Source of the DNA: Chiua virens
Taxonomy: Eukaryota; Basidiomycota; Agaricomycetes; Boletales; Boletaceae
Direction: 5' to 3'
Length of the DNA: 64,000 nucleotides
NCBI GenBank assembly: GCA_019787685.1
Contig: JAHNUO010000003.1
Span: 620,001 to 684,000 of the forward strand
Numbering within the stretch: the stretch's first letter is position 1; every line of letters starts with the position of its first letter. Positions 12,740 through 25,361 of this stretch are shown piece by piece. The position numbers were made by a program, and so were the translations under genes. The notes below the pieces were generated by a model. The model searched no databases. It was not told the DNA's origin and worked only from the letters and a program-made list of their open reading frames with translations.

Positions 12740-13272
12740 TGTCATATATCACTCCATTCTCTGTTCCTCCGGATATAACTCCGGGTCGATCTCCCTCAGG
12801 ATGCAACTCCGCAACCCTGGACCTCCGTTATGTATATATGTTTCCTCTTTTATTTTAGTACATAACCTGTGTCTCGCTTATGAGCACAGCTCCGGCTTTC
12901 TCAGTACCCGACTTACCTCCGGCTACGTAGTTTCCTGATCTTCCATCTTACTCAGTTCTTACCAACTCTGTTACTAATCTCCATTCCACTCTGAGTATAT
13001 AAACTGTAGTACCCTGACTGTGTACTCTTTGTCTGAATATTAGTTTATTTGTATGACTCACTCCGAACACTCCGTAAGACCTTGACGGTCTTTACTCTGC
13101 TCGACTCCACTTTATGTGTTGAGTCATATATCTACCTCTGTTCTCCATACATCTGAAATATAGGGACAGACTGTGACAAGGGCACACCACATACGGTAAA
13201 GCCAAGTCCTGTCTGACGCTACAACTCCGGAGATCCGGAGTTGGCTACCTCCAAGTCGCACAGTCTCTAACA
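12740..13272 (+). mobile_element. Solo LTR C, Ty3-A-like family, opposite orientation
   Basis: 533 bp, starting TGTCATATATC and ending GTCTCTAACA, flanked by GTGTC on both sides (12735-12739 and 13273-13277). It is the reverse complement orientation of LTRs A and B and lies 26 bases from B, so B and C form an inverted pair. Confidence 0.85.
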
Positions 13273-15057
13273 GTGTCACAATCTGAAGTACTGTATGTTG
13301 CAGATAGCTGGCTTACCCAGTTCTAGTGCAGTGCCACCCTCAGACCATTCCAGTACAGTGGCAATAAGAGATTCTAAGATCAATGTTTTGAGATCATGAG
13401 ACTTGGATGGAAATAGATTCTTCAATATCTGAGTGATCCAACATTGACACTTAGCATCTTCTAGGAGGTCCTTCCAGTCTTCCAGACAGGTGGATAGTAC
13501 ACTGTAGGAGTTGAGAACTCCTTATGGTTGTAGCCTATGTTTTCCCTGCTCTCCAACATGTCCTATCACTCCTCATCAATCTGAGTCAACATAATCCAAT
13601 CCAGTTCCACTGTATGTGTTCTGCTTTATCTAGTTTAACTTGTTCTATTTGATTTGGCCTTATTGAGGTCATTCCTCTCATAATACCCCTCCTTTCTTTT
13701 GTTATCTATAAGGTTTTGACATTTCTTTCCTTACATACTCATCCTACATTGATCCTGTATGATTACTTAGGGTTGGATTGCCTTTAACAGTCTTGGGTTG
13801 TGCCCAGGACTATAAAACTATGTTGTTTGACATTTAATACTATCTTTCTGCATTCAGGAGATCACCTGTCTACTCTCCTGTGTGTGAGTGGGTTGGACAT
13901 TGTTCCTTATCCTTTGTTTCACTTTGTCTTATCATTCTCTCACATCTCATCATCTCAACTCTATCTGGATACCTTTACATCAACCACCTTTCATTCTGGA
14001 TTGCTCAGCAAGCCCTAGGACACATTGACAAACCCTTATCCATCAATCCCTTTCAGTGTAACCCTCCTTGGGATAAACCTATCATCCCATTTTCTCATTT
14101 CACCCATTATGTATTTGTTTTCTATAATGCAAGTGTATCTGGAGATATCAGGTCATCCTTTGATTTCTTGGAGTTTCATGGTGCACAAGTCTAGGCTGAG
14201 CTCGTTGCACTTGGCTAGTATGATGGCAAGTTGAACTAGTAGTATCACTAGACAATGCAGCAATCAGTCTATCTGGGTGAGGAGAAGACTCACCACTGTC
14301 CAAGATGCGCATGGAGGGGTGGTGTCTGGCCTGGTAAAGATTCAGCAGGGTCAAGTAACTCTTCTGACATTGGTTTGTCTATCAGGAGGGAAGAATGGTA
14401 GAGCAACATTGGACTTGGACATGCATTGGCATACAGTGCTTCAAGAAGTGAGGTGACAACAATGAACTCTGGCATAATGCCCATCCCAATTCTCACTGTA
14501 GTGACCTCCCCCATCAGGTGTATTACCTCTGGCCTTCTACACTTGTCCCTGTACGTCTGCTTCTGAGTTTGGCACAGCCACACATGCCACTGATCACAGG
14601 CCTGTTGAAAATGCAACATGTAAGCTAGTGAGAGCCATGTCAATGCTGGTAGGTGTTTCTTGTTCAATCCCATGCTGGCTGATGTGGTTCACCAAGCTAT
14701 AAATTTCTTTCTTCATCTTTCTTGTCAATTCCTTTTTTTGGCTATGAAGAGGCAGAGGCATCAATACTAATTCAATAAGCATGAGTTTGTTCCCTCTTGT
14801 TTTGTTCTCCATAGTCACAGTCTGATATTGTTCCCTTTTCTTCATGTAGTACATATGTGTCTCCATTGTTATCATCTTCATTTTATTTTTCATAGTTGTT
14901 TGATATACAGACAGTGTGGGTCATTTGGTGAATGCATCCATGATAACCCCAACATCAAGGATTCACAACACCCCAGGTTCAAGCTCAGGACAAGTTCAAA
15001 CATTGCCTTTTATCACAATTACGGATGCAATGCCTCAGAACATGACTGACACACTAC
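13273..15057. other. CpG-poor decayed DNA, no gene recognised
   Basis: Open frames of up to 127 codons occur on both strands, but none looks like a known domain and frames break often. CG dinucleotides are nearly absent, and TG and CA are frequent. Probably an old repeat. Before Ty3-B inserted, this was continuous with the sequence from 22007 on. Confidence 0.45.
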
Positions 15058-15687
15058 TGTTACAACTTTTCTCTTTTGCCTTGTCGACTCCATTTCCCAA
15101 TGGACTCTTACCTTAGCTCTTCCGCTCTATGACCTACTCCCCGTACTTGCGGAGATCATATCGCTCCATAGCATGGTAGCTTTCCTTGTTCCTTGATCGG
15201 TTGTCGTTGCACGACTCCCTCTTCTCACGAAGTGTCCCCACTTCACCTTTGTTCCCTTTACCTAGTTCTTCCCTTCGTTGGAACACCCCTTTATATCAAA
15301 CGTATATAACTCGTAGCGATACTTCCTCCGTACCACTGTACTTCTGTAGTACCCGCAATACTAGCTGAGTATCACTGCTCCACTCGGAACCTTCCTTGTG
15401 ACCACTCGACCAGGGACTTCTCTCGTCGTCCCTTGACCTTACACTCGGACTCATCGTAGTCAAACCCTCGACCCTCGACCGTCCCTCAGGTATAGATTCC
15501 CAACCGGACAACTCTCAGCAACGCCTGAGTTTTCACTCATCTCTCTGGTAGCAACTCGCTGACCAGAAACCCTCGTTCGACTCTTCAGCGCACCACGTAT
15601 CAAGTGGTGGTTGTTTGAGTTATCGCAGCCACTTGGTACTTGGCGCTTTTGTGGCTACGCTAGGTCCTACCCGGAACTACCGTAACA
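15058..15687 (+). repeat. 5' LTR of Ty3-B
   Basis: 630 bp, TGTTACAAC to CCGTAACA. A GTATATAA box near 15303 is the likely core promoter. Almost identical to the 3' LTR, which implies recent insertion. Confidence 0.95.
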
Positions 15688-16068
15688 TAAGATCAAGACT
15701 ACCAATACAGCCTGCCCTCACGCAGCTAGCTGCCCACCATTGCCGGACGACCTCCCACCCGTCCACTCTTGAACCCTGCTTGGAACCTCCGAGCTACCCA
15801 CACCCCGTCGTCTGATCTATCCGACGAAAACCCTGAACCCTCGACCCCACTTTCTGAACCCCAGGAAGCAGACTTCGACATCAACGTCGACCACCTTGAC
15901 TCGGAGGACGAAACCCAGCGACTAGCTGACCGTCTTCATCAAACGCTTGACCTCCCCGCACTTGCCACCTTCGCGTCCCCTACGACCCCACGAAGGCCGA
16001 ACCCCGGACCATCATCTATCCGGAACCCAAACCCATCCATCGTACTACCAACCACCACCTCGACCAAC

Positions 16069-16974
16069 ATGTCTAACAAGGCAGTTGAACTTCGTCTCGG
16101 AAAACCCGCCGCCTTCAACGGTTCCTACGATCGCGCCATACCATGGCTCAACGACGTCGCCACCTACCTCTTCGTCAACGAAGATGTGTACAACACTGAA
16201 AACAAATGAGTCGCTTTTGCACTCTCCTTCATGACCAAAGGATCCACCTTAACTTGGGCCGACACGTTCCGCGCCAAGTCCATCACCGCCAGATCTTTTG
16301 GGACCTGGACTGACTGGCAAACGGAGTTCCGAAAGGACTTCGAACACCACGACACTAAGGGCGACGCCATCGCCTGGTTATCCACCACTTGTACCACCAA
16401 AAACGAGGACGTCCCCTCGTATATCTCCTCCTTCCGCAACAAGGTTGTCACCGCAGGGCTCGCCGGCTCTGACTCCGTCCTTATCAACTTCTTCGCAGCC
16501 GGGTTACCCCCCTCCCTCATGAGGCGCATCCAAGGGATGGATACGGTCCCCACCACGATCGACAAGTGGTATACCCAAGCCATTCATTTCAAAACCCAAT
16601 GGGAGCGCGCCGACGAGATTGCTCGCCAAAACAAGAAACCCGCCGCTGCTGTCGTCTACCATGACCAGACCCCTCGCAAGAAGGAGCGAGACCCCGACGC
16701 TATGGACGTAGACGCTATCTATGTTCCAAAGCTCACCGAAGCTGAGCGAAAGCGATGCTTCGAACAAAAACTATGTTTCCGCTGTCGCAAACCTGGACAT
16801 CAAACGTCTAACTGCACGGCATTCGCGACCAAAAACCCACCATCGTCTCCCTCAAAGAAGGTCAGGAAAGCCGCCCCAAAACCTGACCCAATCCCCACCT
16901 TGATAGAAGTAGAGGAGGACGATGAGGACGCCATGAGCGTCAACAAGGTGACCACTCCAGTCACGGGTTTTTAA
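16069..16974 (+). pseudogene. gag: Ty3-B gag with one nonsense codon
   Basis: Capsid/nucleocapsid protein of the element. Frame starts MSNKAVELRLGKPAAFNG at 16069; the open frame reaches further 5' to about 15770 with acidic, Pro-rich sequence but no ATG. The capsid part is followed by a CCHC zinc knuckle (CFRCRKPGHQTSNC). TGA at 16207-16209 interrupts the capsid where an Arg codon (CGA) would fit. The frame ends with TAA at 16972, directly after the slippery heptamer at 16965-16971. Confidence 0.88.
16965..16971 (+). promoter_or_regulatory. Predicted -1 frameshift site G GGT TTT
   Basis: In the gag frame the codons read GGT TTT TAA. The heptamer G GGT TTT has the X XXY YYZ form that allows slippage by -1. 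A -1 slip here enters the pol frame, which is open through this point and on to the protease. No downstream pseudoknot was modelled. Confidence 0.65.
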
Positions 16975-17051
16975 GGAGGAAGACCGATTCGACGCCGGTA
17001 TCTTCCCATTCTCGTACCCATGTACTTGTAGCTGAGCTTTCGTCCCAATCT

Positions 17052-20000
17052 ATGCAAATCCCCATTAGATTGAACGTTACGGCTACTTCTCAAGACGTCG
17101 ACACCCGCGCCCTCATTGACTCGGGGGCCGGAATCAACTGCATCGACTGGCATTTCGTCCAGAAACACAAGTTCCCGAAAGACCGCCTTCCGAAACCAAT
17201 CCCGGTTAGGAACGTAGACTCGACCGCCCACAAGAACGGTGATATCAAATTCACCACTACCCTCCGGATCGCCCTTGGCGGAGTGCTCCAGCGTGTCAAG
17301 TTCCACATTATCCACTGTGGTTCTGAAAATGTCATCCTAGGACTCCCTTGGCTTAAGGCAACCAATCCGATCATCAATTGGGTAGCCAAAACCATTACCG
17401 TCACCGCCCCCGAACCCGACCTACCTCCCATCACCATGGACGAACCCAAACATTCCACCAAACTCGCTCACCCACCCCCCATCCGTCCCGTCCGCCATCT
17501 CGATGTCGATCCCATCTGGGACGGCAAACTCTACGATTACCTCGGCACCGAAACTGGGCATCGTTTCACGACCCAATCAGTGCAACACTCTGTCAACCGC
17601 GTAATGCGTGCTGGACAACGCTTCGTTCGGACTACTCAACCCGAGAAGCTCACCAACGCTACCGCCCTTGCGGCTGCAGCGAAGAAACCCAAGATCACCC
17701 TCCCTTCGGAATATTCGGAATTCGAATCCGTATTCGCGAAGGAACCCTTCAATCAGATGCCTCCCTCGAGGTCCTGCGACCATGAAATCCATCTGAAAGA
17801 CACCTTCGTACCTAAGGTCGGAAAGGTCTACCCCTTGTCCCCAGACGAGTGCAAGGCCACCGACGACTTCATTGACGAACACCTTGCTAATGGCAAGATC
17901 CGACCCTCGAACTCTCCTCAGGCCTCTCCCTTCTTCTTCGTCAAAAAGAAGGATGGCAAACTCCGTCCTTGCCAAGATTATCGATACGTCAACGAACACA
18001 CCGTTCGCGACGCTTACCCTCTTCCCCTCATCTCCGACCTCATCGACAAACTAAAGGACGCCAAACTGTTCACTAAATTTGACGTCTGATGGGGTTACAA
18101 CAATGTTCGTATCAAGGACGGACACCAATGGAAAGCCGCGTTCATTACCCATCGCGGCCTCTTCGAACCTACAGTCATGTTCTTCGGACTGACCAACTCC
18201 CCTGCAACGTTCCAACACTTCATGAACGACTCTTTCCGCGACATGATCGCCGAAGGATGGCTCGTCATCTACATGGACGACCTCCTCATCTTCTCTGAAG
18301 ACGAGGCCACCCACACTGAGCACACCAAACACGTTCTCGCTCGTATGAAGGAACTCGACCTTCACTTAAAACTCGAAAAATGCCACTTCGCCACCACCGA
18401 AGTAGAATACCTCGGCATGATCGCCCGCCCAGGCGAACTAGCCATGGACCCCATCAAAGTAGCCGGTATCGCCGACTGGCCAACCCCCACCAAGCTCAAG
18501 GACGTTCGATCGTTCATGGGCTTCGCCAACTTCTACCGTCGGTTCATTCCCGACTACTCGACCATCGCTTGTCCACTCGTCGATCTAACCAAGAAAGACA
18601 CACCCTGGACTTGGGGACCCTCTCAGGTCTCAGCCTTCGAACGCCTCAAAAAGGCCTTTACCACGGATCCCATACTCCGGTTTCCCGACAGTTCTCGACC
18701 CTTCGCCATCGCCACGGACGCATCCAAATACGCGACCGGCGGTGTGCTCCTCCAGACCGACACCAACGGTGACTGGAAGCCCTGCTCCTACTTGTCGCAG
18801 TCATTCAACGCTGCGGAACGAAACTACAACATCTATGATCGCGAACTCCTTGCGGTCATCCGCTCTCTCAAAGCCTGGCGCCACCACCTTCGTGGAAGCG
18901 CACACCCCGTCACGGTCTTCTCTGACCACAAAAACTTGACGTACTTCCGTCAACCCCAAAACTTGAATCGCCGACAAGCTCGTTGGCTCCTCGACCTCGC
19001 CGACTTCGACTTGACCTTCTCCCATGTCCCGGGAAAACTTCTCGATGGTCCTGACACGCTCTCCCGCCGTCCCGATCACATCACCTCAGGCTCGGATAAC
19101 GAGAACGTTACCCTCCTTCCAGATGACACCTTCGTCAACCTCGTCACCCTGGACCTACAATCCCTCATCGCCAAGTCCTCGGTCACTGATCCCCTAGTCC
19201 TGGACACCCTCAACACCATGGACGGAGGTCTACCCTCATCCTTCCACGCCCGACTGTCGGACTGGAAATACGACGCTGGCATCCTTACTTATCAAGGACG
19301 CGTCTATGTTCCCCCTGACCTCGAACTCCGGCAACAGATCGTTGCTCGGCACCACGACTCTCACTCCGCCGGTCACCCCGGCTACTTGAAAACCCGACAA
19401 CTTGTCGCCGCCGAGTTCTGGTGGCCGGGCCTCGCCTCGTTCGTCCGCTCCTACGTCGCTGGTTGTGCTGCCTGCCAGCAACACAAGGTCAACACCCACC
19501 CGACCACCCCTCCTTTGTCTCCGATCCCCTCTGCTTGTTCCCGTCCCTTCCAGAATGTTTCGGTGGATCTTATCACGGATCTTCCCGTCTCGGCAGAGGG
19601 CTACGATTCTCTCATGGTCGTGGTCGACCACGGCCTTACGAAGGGGGTAATTCTTTGCCCCACAGTGAAAACCGCCGACTCGGCAGGTATAGCCTGTCTA
19701 TTTTTCCACAAAGTCTACACCCGATTCGGCCTCTACGACAAGATCATTTCCGATCGCGGCCCGCAGTTCGCTTCTGCTTTTGCAAAAGAACTCTCCCGGC
19801 TTATCGGATACCGCCTTTCCCTGTCGACGGCTTATCATCCCCAATCCGATGGTGAGACCGAACGAGTCAACCAAGAAGTAGAGACCTATCTCCGCATGTA
19901 TTGCCAAAACAACCCGGAGAAATGGGCCGATCTACTCCCTATGGCCGAATTCGCACACAACCACCGCCCTCACTCCGTCACCGGCAAATCGCCGTTCTTC

Positions 20001-20612
20001 TTGATGATGGGATATGAACCCCGTCCACTGCCCACGATCATCCACGACACCAACCTCCCAGCCGTCAAGGAACGCCTTGACGTTCTCTCCGCAGCACGGG
20101 ACGAAGCCCTTGCAGCACACGAACTCGCCCGACAGGCCATGAAAGCTAGATCCTTCCGCAAATTCAAACCGTTTGCGAAAGGAGACCAAGTATGGCTCGA
20201 AGCCCGTAACCTGAAACGGGAACTCATCTCCCCGAAACTCGCATCTCGCCGAGAAGGACCCTTCTCCATCACGGAAGTCCTTTCCCTGCTTACTTACCGA
20301 CTCCGCCTTCCTAAGACCTGGAAAATCCATCCGGTCTTCCACGCTTCTCTGTTATCGCCCTATCGCGAAACAGAAACCTACGGCCCAAACTTCCTGAAAC
20401 CCCCGCCTGACCTTATCGCTGGAGAAGAGGAATACGAAATAGAGCGGATCTTACGCCACACACGGAACCCGCACAACCGCAAGTTCCTGATCCGATGGAA
20501 GGGATACTCCGCCGCCGATGATTCATGGGAACCTGAGTCCAATTTAGGAAATGCCAAGGACACAGTGGACGCTTATAAGCGGACCCACCCCAAGGATTTC
20601 CCTTCCATCTGA
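17052..20612 (+). pseudogene. pol: Ty3-B pol polyprotein with one nonsense codon
   Basis: Order: aspartic protease (ALIDSGAGINC), reverse transcriptase with YMDD (WLVIYMDDLLIFS), RNase H (FAIATDASKYATGG), integrase with an HHCC finger (H...H...CAAC) and catalytic core (SVDLITDLP, FGLYDKIISDRG, HPQSDGETERVNQ), then a C-terminal chromodomain (YEIERILRHTR, FLIRWKGYSAADDSWEPESN). TGA at 18087-18089 sits just after FTKFDV in the RT domain, where family members have Arg. The frame is otherwise open from about 16971 to 20612. The chromodomain is known in this branch to steer integration towards marked chromatin. Confidence 0.93.
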
Positions 20613-21376
20613 TCTCCCTCGACCGTTCCCCCACCAAGACCACCTCACTCTCCGCTGCGACCTACCCTACCAGTCTCCGTCATCAGTCTTGACCCACCGC
20701 TCCTGTGCAAACCTGCTGCGCAGCCTTGTCTTTGATCTACCCCGCCTAGGAGGAACCTATACCTTAGCCGCGTCAGGGATCCCCAGCCCTAGTCGTGTTC
20801 GACTGAGGGAACACAACTGCCCTGGCTCCACCGCTCAAGGCTCCCCTCGCTTGGCACCCTTGATCTCTGTACCCTTGGTGACCTCTTCATTGAGTGTCCA
20901 CTCTCTTCTATGGTCTTTGACTGATCTCCACCACCCTTCGTTGGTCTGATTCACCTCTGCTCCCTCGTCGACCTCTTCATTGAGTGTCTCCTCGTCCCTT
21001 GTGGATCACCCTCTACCCTGCGTCATCACAGACCTGCCTGCTCCTAGCACGAGCCTACAACTGCTTCCACTCTCTGATCCTCCACCGACCCCCTTATCAA
21101 ACTCGCTATATCTCTTGATCTACCGCGTTGGATCCTTCGATTCTTGCATCATCGGATAGCCATCGTCCCTAGCTTTCCATCGCCGTCCTGATCGCCTTGA
21201 TCGCCTCACTCCTCCCTGAGATATGCGCATCTTCGTCGCATCCCCTCCTGGTCGCATCAGACCACTCCTTGGACGTCTTTTCTTTTGTCCAGATCCTCTC
21301 CTCGCTTGTTCCCGAGCCTCTGGGACCCTTATTAGGATTGTCTTCGCTTGGCATCTTGACCCTAGCACTGGGGTAA
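20613..21376 (+). other. Ty3-B 3' untranslated region
   Basis: 764 bases between the pol stop and the 3' LTR. CG-rich like the coding part, pyrimidine-rich, without an extra gene on either strand that I can support. Confidence 0.6.
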
Positions 21377-22006
21377 TGTTACAACTTTTCTCTTTTGCCT
21401 TGTCGACTCCATTTCCCAATGGACTCTTACCTTAGCTCTTCCGCTCTATGACCTACTCCCCATACTTGCGGAGATCATATCGCTCCATAGCATGGTAGCT
21501 TTCCTTGTTCCTTGATCGGTTGTCGTTGCACGACTCCCTCTTCTCACGAAGTGTCCCCACTTCACCTTTGTTCCCTTTACCTAGTTCTTCCCTTCGTTGG
21601 AACACCCCTTTATATCAAACGTATATAACTCGTAGCGATACTTCCTCCGTACCACTGTACTTCTGTAGTACCCGCAATACTAGCTGAGTATCACTGCTCC
21701 ACTCGGAACCTTCCTTGTGACCACTCGACCAGGGACTTCTCTCGTCGTCCCTTGACCTTACACTCGGACTCATCGTAGTCAAACCCTCGACCCTCGACCG
21801 TCCCTCAGGTATAGATTCCCAACCGGACAACTCTCAGCAACGCCTGAGTTTTCACTCGTCTCTCTGGTAGCAACTCGCTGACCAGAAACCCTCGTTCGAC
21901 TCTTCAGCGCACCACGTATCAAGTGGTGGTTGTTTGAGTTATCGCAGCCACTTGGTACTTGGCGCTTTTGCGGCTACGCTAGGTCCTACCCGGAACTACT
22001 GTAACA
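21377..22006 (+). repeat. 3' LTR of Ty3-B
   Basis: 630 bp, TGTTACAAC to CTGTAACA. A few substitutions from the 5' copy. It is preceded by AGCACTGGGGTAA, a weak polypurine tract. Confidence 0.95.
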
Positions 22007-22176
22007 ACTACACTCTGAGTCACTCAACTTCTTGGCCCAGGGCTATCCATCCCTGACCCAAGTGCAGGAGTGTGACACCACCATGCCCTCAAATGCTTTC
22101 TCACCATACCATCTGCTCTACCATGGTGTGCTCTCACTTTCCAACTCCAACCTCCTCCTGCTTGACAGTGTGGTGT

Positions 22177-22803
22177 TGTTACGATAGTTCCAGGTAGGAC
22201 CTAAGGTAGCCACAAAAGCGCCAAGTACCAAGTGGCTGCGATAACTCAAACAACCACCACTTGATACGTGGTGCGCTGAAGAGTAGAACGAGGATTTCTG
22301 GTCAGCGGATTGCTACCAGAGAGACGAGTGGAAACTCAGGCATTGCTGAGAGTTGTCCGGTTGGGAATCTATACCCGAGGGACGGTCGAGGGTCGAGGAT
22401 GGACTACGACAAGTCTGAGTGTTGGTTCAAGGGACAACGAGAGAAGTCCCTGGTCGAGTGGTCACAAGGAAGGGTCCAAGTGGAGCAGTGATACTCAGCT
22501 AGATTGCGGGTACTACAGAAGTATGGTGGTACAGAGGGAGTATCGCTGCGAGTTATATACGTTTGATATAAAGGGTGTTCCAACGAAGGGAAGAACTAAG
22601 TAAAGGGAACAAAGGTGAAGTGGAGACACTTCGTGGGAAGAGGGAGTCGTGCAACAACGACTGATCAAGAAACAAAGAAGCTACCATGCTATGGAGCGAT
22701 ATGATCTCCGCAAGTATGGGGAGTGGATCATAGAGCGGAAGAGCTAAGGTAAGAGTCCATTGGGAAATGGAGTCGACAAGGCAAAAAGAGAAAAGTTGTA
22801 ACA
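22177..22803 (-). mobile_element. Solo LTR of the Ty3-B family
   Basis: 627 bp, the reverse complement of the Ty3-B LTR with scattered differences, flanked by GGTGT on both sides (22172-22176 and 22804-22808). It lies 170 bases from the 3' LTR of Ty3-B in opposite orientation, so the two can form a long inverted repeat. Confidence 0.9.
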
Positions 22804-25361
22804 GGTGTTCTCAGCATGGCTTCCTAACCACTAACATGGTTATGGCTCTGTGCTGGTGCCAGCCTTGTCTTTGTCATCACTGTCAAAGGAACTCATGTGC
22901 AACCCACTCACATCACTGGCATTTGAGAGTATGTGTGAATGGCTATCATTGCAGTTCGAGGAGACCATGTGTTTATAGGAAATGTGGACAGACAAAACAG
23001 GGACATGTGCATGTGTGCGTGTGTGTGCATGGTTTTAGCACTATTGGGACTGATGAATATGGTCCAGGGATATTTATCCATGCACAATACTGATGCAGAT
23101 TTATTTTGAAAATGTGTTATCTGTCTCAGCTGGTTGTGCTACTGCAGGATGTGTCTGGGCTCAAGTGGACAGAGGTGGGTCCATTGTGATCATGTACAGA
23201 TGGACCAGAAACCACAGAGATTGGCATCTATGGTGAGACAAGTGCATTGTTGCACCTACTGCCACCACAACTCATACCAGGATGTCCAAGCGGGGAGGGC
23301 CGCTTCCACTGACATGCAAGTAGCATGGATCATGCCTACACCTCATATACTGCATCTGGACAACCTAACGCCATACCAGCCACCTGCACATTCACTGCTC
23401 AGCACCATGCTCAGTGATCTTGGTGCAAACAAATGCATCATACCAGGCAAGGATGACTTGAAGTGCAAGGAGACACAGGACCAGGTCTTGCAGCATGCAG
23501 CATGCAGCATGCATGGCAAGTCCATACTTACCTCAATCCAAGGGGAGGGAACAGGACCAGAGTTCATGTTGGCAGCATGTGTGTTCAAGGTGCCAGGGGT
23601 CACCAAGGCATGTCAGAAGTAGTGCATTATCTCACAGAGGTAGGGATCTCTCACCCACATGTTGAGTTCAAGGGGATTCTTGGATTCATCTATCATGGGG
23701 CTTCATTTGCACTCATGAGTCTGTTTCAATTGATGTTTGTGTTGTAGTACTCAGGAAAGTTGACATGTACTAGTATGTAGCACTCATAACTCAAGACACT
23801 CCCAATATATGCACAGGCAGCAGAAGTGGTCATTGAGGCACATGTCAAGATGTATGTGCTGACATCAGATAGGAATACATCTCAAGGCAAAGCAATGTGA
23901 ATACTCCCATAAATATTGATGAGGACAACATTGGTGGGTAACAGCAAGGTGTTGAATGTGAGCTGCAAATGATGCATTCCTCTCACCAATTAACTGTTCT
24001 GCATTGCACACTCAGGCATGTCACCCATGATTTGAACTGGAACAGGCTCCATGTTGGCCCTGAGATGGCAGGCATTAGGGTCAAGGGGGTGGTCATGGTT
24101 GGTATTCATGGCAGGTGGGGCAGAGAGGGTGTTGGGCTAGACATGTTGGCAGGGATGAGGGAGGTGTTCAGGTTCTGAGTGGGAAGGTGTAGACAAGAAG
24201 CTTTGCATTGTCTATTTCATCTTGTTTTGTTAAGATAAAAGGTGATGAATGGCAAAAAGATGATGCATAGCATGCAATAACATGTCATTCATCATCTCTC
24301 AGGATGCATGAAGTGCTATATGTCAATAAGCAACTACTAATTCTCCAAACTGTGCACTGAGACATTCTAATGAGCTTGATCCTTTGCATGGACTACCCTA
24401 CATCATGTCATGGGTACTCCAAGTCAGGCTTTCAAGACAACTAGACATACTCATTGTTGCTAATCTATACACTGACAGTAGCACATACAAACACATTCTA
24501 GCCTTTGTGTTGTTCAATGTATAGTTGCTATTTCACTTGGGGACATTTGCAGCTAAAATTATCTCAAAAAATATTCATGATAATGAAACAGGCAGATGGC
24601 TCACACATAAGATTCTGGGAAATCATACACATAATGAGCTCTGTCATTTTCTCTTCATCCTCAAAGTTGTATTGAGGAATAAGGTCAAAGATTGCTTTGT
24701 TGACTTTGTGAATTGTTTCAGATGATTCATAAAGCTTTCCTGCTACTGTGATTGGGTCTTCAACACCTTGCTGGTGTAAAAAGAAGGCATGTTCTAGGAT
24801 GATGGCCATGTCTACAAATGCAAATGAATATAGTCACTGAATATTACTGAAAACTGACCAATGCCTAGATGAAGAGCATTGATCCATGGAGTATGTTCCA
24901 AAGAAGACTACATTAAGGAATGCAATATGAAATAGAAATCACTATGAAATTAGTGGACTCACTATGGATGCAGATGATATGGAGTGTGAGAATGTATTGG
25001 AGGGAATAGTAGAGGGCTGATTATAAATTGGTCAGAATAATGGAATGAGAATACTAGAATGAAATGAACATACACCTGGGCAACTCATGATCTATGAAGG
25101 TGATGTTAGTATTTGTGTTGTAAATCATAAAGCATGGCAAACCTCCTATAAAATGAAAGTCAAAACAAGGCAAAAATGAAAAATTCACTCATACCTCCTA
25201 ATTGAAAGGAATAAAGTTAAATGGTGAAAAATTTGAAGTGAATAAAGTGTGTATAAGAAGCTCACATCCTGAGGAATGTTAAAGAAAACAACTTTGAGCT
25301 TCAGAGTTCATGGAATACATACAACCTATTATATTATTGAGGAAATGATGAAACAGTAAAT
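22804..25361. other. CpG-depleted decayed DNA, no gene recognised
   Basis: About 2.5 kb with hardly any CG and many TG/CA and CAT/ATG steps. Two open frames (23134-23622 plus; 24564-24809 minus) look like chance or remnants of an old repeat. The sequence continues the pre-insertion locus of 13273-15057. Confidence 0.45.

Larger units (their letters stand above)
15058..22006 (+). mobile_element. Ty3 (gypsy) LTR retrotransposon Ty3-B, chromodomain type
   Basis: A 6949-bp element with two 630-bp LTRs that are nearly identical, flanked by the 5-bp duplication ACTAC (15053-15057 and 22007-22011). Gene order is gag, protease, RT, RNase H, integrase, chromodomain, so it belongs to the chromovirus branch of Ty3. 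Each of gag and pol carries one TGA nonsense codon, so this copy is probably not autonomous although young. No primer binding site matching a tRNA end or its own LTR was found directly inside the 5' LTR (TAAGATCAAGACTACC). Confidence 0.95.

Noticed and set aside
15688..15703. Self-primer or tRNA primer site for Ty3-B
   Set aside because: I looked for its complement in the Ty3-B LTR and for a TGG-type tRNA end; neither was found by eye.
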